A DNA stretch of 64,000 nt, taken from Limonium bicolor. Taxonomy: Eukaryota; Streptophyta; Magnoliopsida; Caryophyllales; Plumbaginaceae. The position numbers were made by a program, and so were the translations under genes. The notes beneath the pieces are model-generated. The model ran no database searches and was not told where the DNA came from. It saw nothing but the letters and a program-made list of their open reading frames with translations. The stretch covers positions 477,935,594 through 477,999,593 of the forward strand of contig CM041777.1 in assembly GCA_023374045.1 (NCBI GenBank), written 5' to 3'. Numbering within the stretch: the stretch's first letter is position 1; each line of letters opens with the position of its first letter. Shown piece after piece: positions 25,101 through 37,206 of the stretch.

Positions 25101-26143
25101 TGGAAACTAACCTTTGAATTTCTTAGGTATAGTAGTTGAAGAAATTGGGCAATAATTGATGGTATGAGTAGTAATGAGTAAATAAATTCTAGAAATTGGT
25201 AAATGTATGGTTGTATGATTACGATTAGAAAGATAAAAGATAGAAAATGAAATTAATGTTTGACTATTTGATTGTGTGAATTGGGGTGGGAAGTGGAACT
25301 TGGTTTGCTAGCGATCAAGGGAAACCAGACACCAAAGTGGGGTGGATGGATAGTTCAACACCAATGCTGATCACATTGGGGTTGAATGACTCTTGAAGCT
25401 CTGTATTAGTGGCCACAAGTAATCACACTAGTAATAGGTGAAACTAACATAAATTGGAACTTGGAGATGCATTGAGTTTTCAAAATGAATTTCCAAAATG
25501 ATTTTCTTCAAACTTAAGAATGAAGATCGGTTTTGAAACCGCTCCCACGGGCGCTAGTGGATCTTTCATGGCTAGGCACCGGTATCGAGTTGAAACCATG
25601 GAGGTGAAGCTAGTTGTGAGTCGATGGAGGTGATGAATAGTTTTGAAACCACTACAACTGACGAGCAAGGGTACTAAGTGACCTGTAGGATGTTTGTAGT
25701 GTGTGTTTTGTATTTGTCCAAGGGCCTCCGGATATGAGTAGTCCGGTCAGGGAAGAGTACCCACTTTGGAGCCTGAGGATTCTCTAGAGGTGCAAATGAA
25801 TGTGATCATAACCAAAGGACCGTAGAGCCAGAAAGAGTAAGTGCTCAATGTCATGACGGCCGTGAACCAGAGAGCGTAAGTGTTCAAACATGACCGGTAC
25901 CTGAGGGATCACTCGATATGGGGGAGGACTTAGTGCCTAATTGTCTACGGATGGACCCCCATTGAGAGATTGGTACAATGATATTTTTGGTTGCTATGCA
26001 TGCTTGACATGTTGGTTGGATGTGTGGTATACATCGAGTCAGACGTTGGAATCTATCGGGTTATATAGAGTTTATAACCTTAGAATTGAGTACCTTGGTG
26101 ACTAACAATCTTAGACTCACTAACTTTGTGGGCAAAGTTCTTT
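22117..26143 (+). other. Right part of the non-coding internal region
   Basis: About 4 kb with stops in all frames and no recognisable retroviral domain on either strand. A polypurine-like AAGGGGGGTAGGG at 24684-24696 lies 1.45 kb before the true tract. The section after it probably matches the 3' untranslated region of related coding elements. Small open stretches on the minus strand (for example 23901-24368) look like chance. Confidence 0.6.
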
Positions 26144-26155
26144 AAGGGGGGTAGG
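26144..26155 (+). other. Polypurine tract
   Basis: AAGGGGGGTAGG directly precedes the 3' LTR, which begins TGAAATGCCCCG at 26157. It primes plus-strand DNA synthesis and supports the element's boundaries. Confidence 0.85.
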
Positions 26156-26156
26156 T

Positions 26157-29100
26157 TGAAATGCCCCGAACTTAATTAGGGTGATTAAATTACTCTAATA
26201 TGATGTTGAGGGCCTATTAGTGCCTAAAAATTTTTGGTAAAAAGAGTAAATCCAAAAGAAACAAGAAAACCCCTAAAAAGTGAAAAACGCTAAAAAGAGC
26301 GTTATGTGACCGTAGGAGGAATAAGACCTCGACAAGGGTCTTAGAGTGATTTAAAAGGCTTAATAATGCCTAATTAATATACTGGAACAATTCTTGAAGA
26401 AAACAGATTCATAAAACGGATTAAAAGCACAAACGAACCTTAAAGCGCGTTTTTCGAGGAAACCAGGAAAACACGACTTTAAGCGGGTTAAATAGACCCG
26501 TAATAATTTTAGTCAATCAAATGTCTATAATTAGACATTAGTGAAGGTCTAGAACCATTAAAATTAATTAAACGAGAAAATTCCGGAAAACGGGTTCCGG
26601 TAGTGAAGAATGTACAAAACTAGAACTTATGGGGTGTGAATGTAAATAAGCTAAACTAACATGTCCCATTTGTAAATAACAATCAGAATTCTAGTGTGTG
26701 TGTGTGTGTGTGTGGTGTGGGACGGTTGATAGCCCCTCCCCCTCTCTTTTATTTATTTCCTAATATGCTAAAGGACAAACTAATAAAGTAAAACACCCTC
26801 TCTCTCCTCCTTTATTATTTTTCCTCTTCTCTTTCCTCCCTCTCTTTCTCCCTGCCAGTTCCTTCCTCATCCATGCTGCCGATTTGAGTTCTCCAACCAG
26901 CCAACAATGGCTTCCTCACTTCCTCTTCATACCCAAGCTCCATTTGAGCTCCAAATCAAAAATAAATTACATATTTGAACTCCCCTCATCATCCTCTATC
27001 TTCCTCTCTTTTCAAAATTTCAAAAGGATGAACTTCATCTCCATGGGTTTTCCCCATTTGAAGAGAAAGTTACATATTCTTGAAGCTTGGAGTCTCCTCT
27101 CTCTCCTAAGATAAAAATTTCCAAGAAAAACTCATTTTCTCTCCACTTCCTAGGCTGGCCGATTTTTTTGCTCTCTCCCTTACCTTGTTTTCTTCTTGGT
27201 TTTGAGCTTCATTTCAACCCTCCAATGGTGGTGGGAACCCCCTTTTGATTCAAGGCTTGAAACCCCTCTTGGAACTCCAAAGGTAAAAACCTAACTTTGG
27301 TGTTAGAAGCCCATCCATTGAATTAGAGTGATTCCAAGTGTTTAGAAATTTAATTATGTCCGTTTTGTGTTCTTGAATGTTGGGAATGGAGTTTGGCAAC
27401 TCCATTGCCCATCTGACCGAAATTGAGGAAGAGGAGAAGAGAAGACTTGAAATGGGAGCTCATGAGAATTTAAGGTAAGAAACTACCTTAATGACTTTAT
27501 TAATGGTTTTAGAATTAGGTTTGGGAAAATAAAAGATGAAATAAAAATCTGGAGCAAAATGGTGTTTGTTTGAGGCTAGGAAGAATTTGTGAAATTGTGT
27601 TGAATTTAAGGGCCTAAGTGCCATTATATTGAAGTCTTGAGCTATATTGTTGTTTGAAGAGATTTGATGAGTTTTGGATTGATATTGTGTGCTGGTAGGA
27701 CCCTATATGGGTGTGGCTAGATTAGGAATGAAAATTGGTGAGAGTTGGTGAAGTGGAGGAGATAAGGTTAATGGGGAGGTTATGGCAAAATTTTGGTAGA
27801 AAATGAGTGTTTTTAGATGACTTGGTGCATGGGAGAACCTAAATGTTTAGTTGGGTTGAGTGGGGATGTTTAGTGGCCTTGGAATGGTAGGAGGAGAAGG
27901 GGTTAGAGAGGGTACAAAATCTGTAGCAAATAGCATGTGAGAAACTTGGAATTTTTGGAAAAAGAGTTAGTGTTTATGACTTGTGAAACAAGGAGTGAAC
28001 TTGGGTTTTAGAAGTGCCTTTATCTAGGAATGAATTGGGAATGGTCATTAGGTGGTTTGGTAAGTTTGGTAGGAGGTAAGAACAACCAAAAGGAGGTAGA
28101 AATGCACAAGTGTGCAAAATGCAAGAATGTGAAAATTGACTTTGATGAATTTGAGCAAGAATTGGGTGGTGGATTAAACCTATGAATTGAATAGGTTTAG
28201 TGCATGTTTTAAGGTGTTTAAACATGTAGGAAACATGTGGAAAGATTGTGGAATGAGTGGGAAAAGATTGGGGGAATTTGGAGTTCAAAATGTGTAGAAA
28301 AACACTTTTAAAAATGGGGTCTGTTGTGGACCGCCCCTAGGGACCGCCCCTGTGGGGAGGTCCAGTCGAATTCTGCAGGATAGTGTAGCTTCTGTTGTGG
28401 ACCGCCCCTGGGACCTCCCTAGAGGGGCGGTCCAGACCAGAGAAGAAAAAAATTTGTTTAAGGCTTCTAATGATGGGGGATTGAATGGTATTGGTTTTCG
28501 ATGATGTTTAGGAGTTCTTTGGTGACTTTTAAAGGCCCTAAGAAGTGTAAACAAGTTTGAGGAGTGATTGAAAAGTTGTGAGTTTAAGGACACTTAAGTT
28601 AAACCGAAATAACAGGATAACGGGGTAAGTACGGGAGTAGCAATTATGTACATACCGTAATACTTTAATATTAATAGAACCATTTGGCATGTAGTCCGTG
28701 GTTCAAGGGTAAGGCTAGAGGAACAAGTGTGAACCGAGGAACGAGGGAACACCCGGTAAAGTTAACCCCGGTGAAAGGTATGATTTCCTCATGCCCTGTA
28801 TCCTAACTTGGTTACCCCGATTTGTGTGCTTGTTTGATTGTGTGCTCACCTAACAAGATAAATGCACGAATCGGATTGTTTGTACCCTTTTGGGCTTGTA
28901 GTGTATTGTTTGTGGTTGAATGGTAATTTGAGATTAAAGTTTGTATAATTCATGAAATGGGTGTTTGTAAATGAATTGCTTGATTGTGGTTGCGTATTGT
29001 AGATCGACTCATAGTTGAGTCTTGTTTGGTTAGAGACTCGGGAAAGAGTCAAGTTGTGAATTAACGAAAATGGGGAAACCCACTAAAACTATCGAACCAA

Positions 29101-30525
29101 GAAACGATAATACGAACTATGAACTCACTAGAGCGTGAGAAAGTATACGGGTGTAGTAACCTCCCGATAACGGTTAGAGAACCGAATCGATTTCATCCAC
29201 ACAATAAACAATAGTGGAAGTATATAAGTAACCTCTAACTAGAGGATTGATAAATGTTCCAAATTGTGAACCTTGAGTAAAGTAAAGAATGGTAAGGGAT
29301 CACCAAACCCCTTAGAAATATAGTCGAACCCCAATGAGAGGAACAGACTAAAATAAACAATGTCACGAACGTGAGAGTATTCGATACGTTGGGTAATACC
29401 TTAAATCTTAGAATACTAAACATTGAGGAATTCCCTAAGCTAATAGATGTTATCGAGAGAGATACCTCTAGGCTAATCCATGTGATTGTGAAATGACTCC
29501 GAGAGAGGAGTTTTGGGAATTTGAGTAGTCCGGTAGAGAACTAGACATTTGTGAACTTGAGGAGGTAAATGCATAGCTCCTTTTGTATTTGTAAGCCCGG
29601 TGGTGGGTCTTGTGTATGACCCTGCCCGGAAGTCGTGGCTAAGACTTAAAAGATGCCTTTGAGTATTGAGTATTGATTGAGACCTTGAGTATTGAACATT
29701 GAGTATGGAGTTGAGCATGTGAGTATTGAGTGAGACTTGAGAGAATTTAGTTGTAATTTGTGAATTGAGTTGAGATTGTGAGTAAAGAGTACCCAAGAGA
29801 GTGGGTAAGACAATGAGTAAGTGAGTAAGGCATAGTGAGGTAGAAACCCTCAAGCCTAAGTAAAGAACATAATAAGCTAACCCCCTTGATGTGCGTGTTA
29901 GTGTTTGTGTTCATTGTGAACTTTGATTGTGAATGTACATATATAAGGTATATTGTATGCATGTTGATTGAAATAAATGAATCGCATGCTCTCGACCAAA
30001 TAGTCGGCGTACCTTCGCTAGTACGCGGGGTATGCGGAAGTCATATGCAGCAATTTTACTGAGCCCCTAGGGGCATCGTTTTTATTTTCCAGGTACATTG
30101 AAGCCGTCAGCCGTTTGAGAGTAGGACGGGGATGCTATTGAATATGGGTAGACGTTTAAGAATTCGTATTTGTTGTATTGTGGATTATAAGACCGAAAGG
30201 TCATTGAAAGACTTGGGAATAGTATATACTCGGTATAGAACAGTATGGAGATTGTATTTGTATGAATTGTAACTGAAGGTTGTATTTGGTTTAAGAATTG
30301 TTTAAGTGAGTGAAATGTATCATTTGTATTGAGTACTTGGTATAAGACCCATCAGACCGATATTGTGTTTGTTGTTGTATTTGAGTTTGGATTGGCCTTG
30401 TTAGTCACGTGGGTGACTAACGGCATTATATCACCCCCGGTTGTAGTTTGGATTTCCGCTGCTTGTGTACTAGTAATGGAGACGGGTTAGAAGTTAATTG
30501 TGTGGTTACCGGTAGGGGTGTTACA
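26157..30525 (+). repeat. 3' LTR of the large non-coding retrotransposon
   Basis: It is 4369 bp and colinear with 4587-8939, including the GT microsatellite (26694-26713), the hairpin array (28319-28438) and the GCCCCTAGGGGC palindrome near 30063. It is followed by the CAGTT target duplication. Confidence 0.92.
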
Positions 30526-31400
30526 CAGTTGAAGAAGAATCTATTAAAAAATTGTTGAAATTGTTCATCATTGTAACTAATTTCAGGTCCATTGAAGAAA
30601 AATCTATTTAAAAATCATGAAAATTGTCTATCATTTCCACTAATTTCACGTCCGTTGAGGAATAATCTATTTGAAAGTCATCAAAATTGTCTGTTTCCAC
30701 TAATTTCTTCTTTAATGGACGTGAAATTAGTGTATATGATAGACAATTTCGATGGTTTTAAAATAGATTCTTCATCAACGGACGTGAAATTAGTGGAAAT
30801 GATAGACAATTTTGATGACTTTCAAATAGATTTTTCCTCAACGGACATGAAATTAGTGGAAATAATAGACAATTTCGATGATTTTCAAATAAATTCTTCT
30901 TTAACAGACATGAAGTTAGTTGCAATGATGGACAATTTTGATATTTTAAAATAAATTATTCTTCAACGGACTTGAAATTAGTGGAAATGATAGACAATTT
31001 TGAATTTTTTTTATATGGACTCTTCTTCAGCGGACGTGATATTTGTGGAATTTATAGGCAAGTTTGATAATTTCAAATAGATTCTTCTTCAACGGACGTG
31101 AAATTAGTGGAATTAAAAGACAATTTCGATAATTTTCAAATAGATTATTTTTCAATGGACGTGAAATTGGTGGAATTGATAAGCAATATCGACAATTTCA
31201 AACAGATTTTTATTCAACAACGTGAAATTAGTGAAATTGATAGGCAATTTCGATAATTTCAAATAGATTCTTCTTCAATGGATGTGAAATTGGTGGAAAT
31301 GATAGACAATTTCGATAATTTCAAATAGATTCTTCTTCAATGGACGTGAAATTGGTGGAAATGATAGATAATTTTGAACAAGAAGTTGATGATAGTTAAT
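30526..31400. repeat. Tandem array, right half, with orientation flip
   Basis: To about 30711 the units read as in the left half. From there on they are reverse-complemented (for example GGACGTGAAATTAGTGGAAA and TGATAGACAATTTCGATAAT) and run for about ten copies. The flip point is the centre of the fold-back element. The 120-codon open frame at 30592-30954 is simply a translation of the repeats. Confidence 0.85.
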
Positions 31401-32530
31401 GTCGATACATCTAACTATTTAGATCGGTGTCCAAATCATCTGTTAATTAGAATATAACAGGCTTGATTGTTTTACTATCGAATAAGAAGTCGATGATAGT
31501 TAATGTTGATACATCTGACTAATTAGATCGGTGTCCAAATCATCAGTTAATTATAATAGAACAGGCTTGATTGGCTATTCCGCGGCCTACTCTTGCCGTA
31601 CCTCTCACACGTTAATACTAATTCACCATCATCCCTAATAGTCCTCTGAACAAGAAGTTCATGGTAGTTAATGTCGATAACTCTAACTAATTAGATCGGT
31701 GTCCAAATCGTCGGTTAATTAAATTTAGATAGATTCGTCTTCGACGGTCGTGAAAGTAGTGTAGATGATAGTCAATGTCGATAACTATAATAAAATAAAA
31801 CATGCTTGATTGTTTTACTATTGAACAAGAAGTAGATGATAGTTAATGTCGATGACTCTAACTAACACTGCTCGTAAATGGGAAAACTACGTACTTAAGA
31901 AGAAATAACACATATCAGCAAAGTAGATCATAACGAAGTAGACGAAAAGATGAACGCGTCAGTGCCACGGATCGACAAACAGGGCTATAACGAACAAGAT
32001 ATGGTGATTTTAAGACCGGAACCCGGCGGCGACGCCAACAGAGAAGGGCCGGCGCCGACACTGACACCGGTAAGGAGGGCCCGGTGCCGACGGACGGCAA
32101 GGAAGGAGCGGTGCGGATGCCGGGTAGAAGAAGCGAGCGTCGGTATAGTTGTGACGGCGGCGGCGCCGGGTTCCGTCTGCTACTCGGGCATCATTTTTGC
32201 ATTTTCGGACAGTTTTTTTACCAAATTTTGTTCTACGATAATACCTAAATTGCCCCCAAAAACCATCAAAAGTACCTCAGAATGGGCCCCTTGTCAGTTC
32301 TTCTCGGTGTTAACATCATCTGCATACTCGTTGAAGATATATGATTTCATAACATATTTACTCTCCTTATATAATGAAATTTGGGGACTACTCTTAATAT
32401 GTCACAAGTTTTGGGTAGATATTGTATTTGTTAAAACATTTTGAGGGAAGGGCAAAATCGTAAAGTTTTTTTAAATTCCGACTGCGTGAAGTGTAAACAC
32501 GATTGAGTGTACGAGTTTAACAAAAATATC

Positions 32531-32809
32531 AGTGTACATTGAAATTGTGTCCGCTTTTATTACTAGTAATGTTTTATAGTTTGCTGATATATTAATTCCT
32601 TCACTTTTTGATAAGTTTTGCAAATCAATTTTCTAGGTAGCTACACTGTATCCTGAACTCATTGTTCCGACTATAAGACTATGGGTCATTCATGCATGAT
32701 TTTATTGAAGATGTTCTGCCTTCTTTGAACCCTAATTGTCATTTCTCTATTGTCATAGATATGAATAGGAGTATGGTGTTGTCTATGTTTTATCCTGTCT
32801 TTGATTATA
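32531..32809. other. Intergenic DNA, no gene seen
   Basis: Unique-looking AT-rich sequence between the fold-back element and the hAT element. No exon or repeat was recognised. Confidence 0.4.
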
Positions 32810-32938
32810 CATTATTACAGGGGCGGGCTCATATGGGGTCCAATAGGGGCCCGGACCCCATAGCATTTTTATAAAATAAAAATGAAAAAATTAAAACCTT
32901 GTATAAGTATAATAAAATGACATACCTATTAAATAGTG

Positions 32939-33000
32939 AATGTGGTTTAGTGGTTAAGAACTAGTAGTATTGATGGTCTAGAGTTCAATTCCTCTTAGTT
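32939..33000 (+). other. tRNA-derived (SINE-like) segment inside the hAT element
   Basis: TGGTTTAGTGGTTAAG resembles an RNA polymerase III A box, and GAGTTCAATTCC, about 35 bases later, resembles a B box. A T-rich stretch follows near 33006-33024. No complete tRNA cloverleaf with anticodon is evident, so this is at best a SINE head or tRNA pseudogene. Confidence 0.4.
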
Positions 33001-33186
33001 ATCATTTTGTTTTGTTTTTTTTTCCAGAAAATATTCCAGCCCTAGTATGTTTTGTAGGTTGGTTTAAGATTTGTGGGTAGACTAGTTATGTGAGTTGATA
33101 GCATTATCTAAAAAAAATTACAAGTAGAAGTAGCTTTTATTTTTGAAAACCAACAATGAAGAATAGTAAAGGTCAATTGTAAAATA

Positions 33187-33424
33187 CTTCCTCCGTCCTG
33201 AATTGACCGTCTTGTTTACTATTTGGACATGTCGTTTGACTTCAATTTTTAACATATAAGATAAATTAATTTTGAAAATTTAAGTTTTGCATATGATTCC
33301 TTACATGATAAACTATATGTTATAAAATTTAGTTTTATAAAATTATTTTATCTTATATGCTTAATATTGAAGTGGAAAAATGTGTCATAAAGCAAACAAG
33401 ACGGTCAATTCAGGACAGAGGGAG
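33187..33424. mobile_element. Stowaway-like (Tc1/mariner) MITE
   Basis: It begins CTTCCTCCGTCCTGAATTG and ends with the near-complement CAATTCAGGACAGAGGGAG. It is flanked by TA on both sides (33185-33186 and 33425-33426). About 238 bp, non-coding, nested in the hAT element. Confidence 0.88.
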
Positions 33425-33540
33425 TATTTTAAATATTAGTATGAAAATCAATATATAAATATTTATATATTTATATGTACATGTACTCTAAAATATTGCA
33501 CCCCATAGGATTAAAACTCTGGGTCGCCCCTGCATTATTA

Positions 33541-34805
33541 CCCAAGTTCTGAACCTGGCACCACAAAAGCAAATTTGATCCACTACATTTGACATTTTAT
33601 GATTATATCAAATAATATCCAGAGTTAATTCTTGCAATTCAGTAGCCATCTAATTTTACCCGGCCTTTGCCACAGCAAATGCATGGTTCTTAATTTCTGA
33701 AGCTGCTATGGATATCTTTGAATCTGTTGCTTCTATTTTTTCCAATGGCTTATATCCTACATCTTCCATGTGTATCTTATTGTGGTTTTGTTCTGTATAT
33801 TTTCTCTTTTGTTCTCTGATGCTTAAAGCCTGTGGCGGCTATCAGCATGTTTAGCTGGTGTATTATAACAGGGCCCCCAAATTTTAGGGACCCCATATTT
33901 TAGGATTCCTATTTTTTTCAATTTTATATAATTATTTTTAGAGAGAAAAAACTGTACTATCAAACCATCAACAATAAATTATTTTTTAACATTATTTAGA
34001 ATTTTAAAAAATGAATAAGCAAATAATTTATTTTATGCGTATGTAATCGTTTTTCTGTTAGTAAAAAAATACTTAATAATTAATGATTTTTTAAAGTGAC
34101 TAATATACATCTTTTTAATTTGGAGTAGCATTTTATCTATATTTTTGAGATTTTACACCTGTGTAGAATTCAATTCATAAGTATACAATTGTAACACAAT
34201 CGAACTAAAACTTTTATATTTTATATTAAAATTAATTTATATGGGGCCTCATTTAAACCATTTAGCACATGACCCCTCAAACGGCAGAGACACCATTGAG
34301 CATTGTTTTTTTACAGCTAGGCATCAGTTAGTGAGTAAGATGACCGTCAGCAAGATGTTAACGCTCGGTTAACGGAGTTACGATTCGGGGGTTTGTAGTT
34401 AAGGATACCATAAACTGAAGGCGGTTGTCAATAATTATGTTAACCACAAAATGGTTGCTAGTATTATCCCAAAACCTCATGGTGGTTCCCTATAATTTAC
34501 TCAAAAATTTGTACTGCAGTTAGTAAAAATAAATGACTGTTTAAGTTTTTGAGATGTCAATTTTCATCTTTTCAAGAAAAAAAGGCGCCCAACACATCCC
34601 ACCGTATTACGGATTGTGTGGTGAATTTTTTTTATATGTTGCAGTTAGTAAAAATCATTATTCATTCTTTATTTAATATTAATTAATGAAAAAAATTGCA
34701 CCATACTTTATTAGATGTCTACATAATTAATATGATTTAAAATAATTTACTACTAATTAATAATTTTGTACCGTATAACAACCCCAATTTTGAATTCATT
34801 TAACT
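33541..34805. other. Intergenic DNA, no gene seen
   Basis: AT-rich. A possible decayed hAT-like start (CAGGGCCCCCAAATTTTAGG, near 33870) has no convincing right end. The 16-base word TGCAGTTAGTAAAAAT occurs near 34514 and again near 34642, about 130 bp apart, which could be a target duplication around a short inserted piece. Neither is strong enough to call. Confidence 0.35.
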
Positions 34806-34905
34806 GGTTTAGGTTGAAAAAAATTCTGAAATAACGTAACAGGATTATAAGTGTACCCATATTAACATCACCCCCAAACTAATTACTGAAATAACGTTTC
34901 CGGGT

Positions 34906-35179
34906 GAAATCGTCTCTTCAAGAGACGATTTCATTAATTATCAAAGTTGAAATCGTCTCTTCAAGAGACGATTTCAACGTTTTCCCGCGCCACGTTGGCG
35001 CTGATTTGGAATGGAATCGGAAGAAGGCAAAATCGTCGCTTCAAGAGACGAGTTGTATAAATCGTCTTTTGTAAAGACGACTTCTCCCTTGTCATTTAAG
35101 CCGCGGCCTATCACACATGAAATCGTCTCTTCAAGAGACGATTTCTAAGTATGAAATCGTCTCTTCAAGAGACGATTTC
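34906..35179. repeat. Palindrome cluster at the left end of the Mutator-like element
   Basis: A perfect 27-bp palindrome (half-site GAAATCGTCTCTT, central C) occurs at 34906-34932, 34949-34975, 35119-35145 and 35153-35179. Two degenerate versions lie at about 35029-35053 and 35059-35082. Related copies at the right end are at 57665-57690, 57703-57729 and 57784-57809. Confidence 0.92.
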
Positions 35180-36882
35180 ACCTGTTCACAGCACTTAGTG
35201 TAACACCCCAACCGCTAATCTGTCCATTATCCTCTAATCAATCCCATACTTACCCTTCTCGCAGCGGAATACTTACTTACTCCCGGCGGGTGATACAACG
35301 CCGTTAACCCTCCAAGGTTAACAAGGCTACTGCTACTTACCGTTTCGGTCTGATGATTAGAATGAAATACATACATACTACTTGCTTTACAACACCAAAT
35401 ACTTAACTTACATTTGATCACCGAGTATCCAAGTTATATGAATTACAATCCAGTGCTACTTCCCAAAAATTAAGAGTCTATACATTCTCTCCTTACTATC
35501 CAATCATGATTCCATTGTCCAAAAAGGTGTACCACATGGTACACCGGCTACTCAAAAAGGCCTTAGCCGTGTACAACTCAGTACGCCATTTCAATCCTAT
35601 TATCTACCAAAAAGTATCACATTCTGTCCTTACCCTTCCGTCACGCCTCGCGGGTACCTGTGGAGTAAAAACATTCCCCCTAGGGGGTCAGCTTACGCTG
35701 CATATGATAACCGCATACCCCGCGTACTAGCGAGGGTACGCCAACTATTTGGTCGAGTACATGCGGTTCGTTTCATTCATACATACATACATGCTTATAC
35801 AGTACAATACAATACATTCATTTCACCAAGCATACATACATACGATACATACAAGGAATACAATACAAGTCATTCATTCATACTTACCATACTCACCGCA
35901 TCACGGAGATACAATTCTCCAACACATACAAAGGTCTTGTTAGCCTTATTACACACCCGGGTTAATCGGGTGTTCAATACTTTTACTCCGGGTCAATGAC
36001 TTACAATAGTCAAGACCAATACGAATACAATACTTCTTACATACTTTACTTCCAGTTAAGTCGGTATGACCTCCGGACAGGGATTACTACATCCCACCAC
36101 CGGGCTTTAGGGTGGCTCACTAAACTAGGATGCTACCCATTCAAGGGATTTGGTCCATGGAAAAGATTATAGCCAGGATTCGGATCCAACCTCTTGTGTT
36201 TCCTTATCCTCACGCGTGGCCGAAACTATATCGGGCTTCTACTCATTCCATTATACTCATTACTCATGTTAGGAGTTAGATGGTTAGGAATTAGTAGAAG
36301 TCCATACTTACTTCCCATACATACATACAATACACAAGTACTCATACTTACACATACACTTCATTTCCATTCATACATTTCATGAATTATACAAACTAAA
36401 TGTTCAAGAGCATAAAACAAGAACAATATAGTTCAAACACAATTAAGTGCAATATAAGTCCGATTCGTGCATTTATCTTATTGGTGATCACATAAGCACA
36501 CAAATCGGGGTAACCAAGTTAGGATACAGGGCATGAAGAAATCATACCGTTCACCGTCGTAGGGTACTACCGGTTCCTTTGGAGCTCAACTATGGGATTC
36601 CTATACATACATGAAGTAGTATGATCAATGATCTATTATTGATCTACTTACTCCTTCATTGATATTTTCAATGTATGCTTTCTACTTTATTGCTTTCTTA
36701 CTCGGTTATGAACCATTCTTTTCTTATACTTCTTAAACTTGCTCCTTACTCATTTACACTTTCTTACCATTACTACTTCATTAATGGTGTGTTACTACTA
36801 TATATGCATGTGTATAGAGGCATATATATATGTATATATGATTACTATAACCATATAGTTAACACTTTTTTTTTGCTTGACT

Positions 36883-37206
36883 CGACCGACCCACCCTGGG
36901 TCGGACCCATGGGTCGGTCGGCTGCAGAGACTTCGATTACTGAAGCTTCCAGTCCGGCCGACCCAGCCAGGGTCGGTCCATGGGTCGGCCGGTTACAGAA
37001 GAAATCCCACTACAAATTCCCACTCGACCGACCCAGGCAGAGTCGGTCCCCTGGGTCGGTCGGATGCAGAAACATTTCCGACTACCAATTTCTACTCGAC
37101 CGACCCAAGCAGGGTCGGTCCCCTGGGTCGGTCGGATGCAGAAACTTCCGAGTTTGCAAATTTTCGGGTCGACCGACCCTGCTAGGATCGGTCCTAGGGT
37201 CGGTCC
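36883..37206. repeat. Hairpin array in 3' LTR (five units)
   Basis: Five units of about 65 bp. Each has an outer inverted pair (CGACCGACCC with GGGTCGGTCG, or CCGGCCGACC with GGTCGGCCGG) enclosing an inner GGGTCGG-type arm, and most are followed by GATGCAGA or a similar spacer. The copy in the other LTR is at 51888-52212. The proline- and arginine-rich frames here are repeat translations. Confidence 0.9.

Larger units (their letters stand above)
4587..30525 (+). mobile_element. Large non-coding LTR retrotransposon (LARD-like, Tekay/Del-related)
   Basis: The element has near-identical direct LTRs (4587-8939 and 26157-30525), starting TGAAATRCCCCG and ending GGGGTGTTACA. It has a primer site after the 5' LTR, a polypurine tract before the 3' LTR, and a perfect 5-bp duplication CAGTT (4582-4586 and 30526-30530). 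The internal region (8940-10011 and 22117-26156, about 5.1 kb without insertions) shows no gag, protease, RT or integrase in any frame. It therefore fits a large retrotransposon derivative that depends on proteins made elsewhere. Its LTRs resemble those of the coding element at 35199-54148, a plausible helper family. Confidence 0.92.
1185..32530. mobile_element. Long fold-back element with inverted arms (possibly Mutator-like), heavily nested
   Basis: Sequence 1185-1860 reappears reverse-complemented at about 31880-32530. Shared stretches include GATATTTTT at the outer ends, CATTATATAA, CAGATGATGTTAACACC, GGGGCCCATTCT and the GC-rich block near 1545-1640 versus 32040-32175. Further inward, 4430-4540 pairs with 31740-31850. 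Without its insertions the element would be about 4.5 kb and almost entirely inverted repeat. No transposase is visible. The long arms suggest a Foldback or TIR-MULE element, but no matching target duplication was found at the ends, so the class is uncertain. Confidence 0.7.
32818..33532. mobile_element. Non-autonomous hAT element
   Basis: It starts CAGGGGCGGG and ends CGCCCCTG, a typical plant hAT terminal inverted repeat. It is flanked by a perfect 8-bp duplication CATTATTA (32810-32817 and 33533-33540). It is 715 bp long, has no transposase, and holds a Stowaway MITE and a tRNA-like stretch. Confidence 0.93.

Noticed and set aside
30592..30954. Open frame of 120 codons with repeated MIDNFDDF-like units
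   Set aside because: It is a translation of the tandem repeat spanning the fold-back centre; both orientations of the unit lack stops.
1185..32530. Mutator-type 9-bp target duplication at the fold-back ends
   Set aside because: Flanks ending in CTAGT (left) and beginning with AGTGT (right) do not match; the termini or flanks may have changed.
33870..34310. Possible second hAT element beginning CAGGGCCCCC
   Set aside because: No complementary right end and no 8-bp duplication could be found.
34906..35179. Resemblance of the palindrome centre (TTCAAGAGA) to the loop used in laboratory hairpin vectors
   Set aside because: The word follows from the palindrome itself and lies in natural transposon ends with matching copies 22 kb away; no vector sequence is present.
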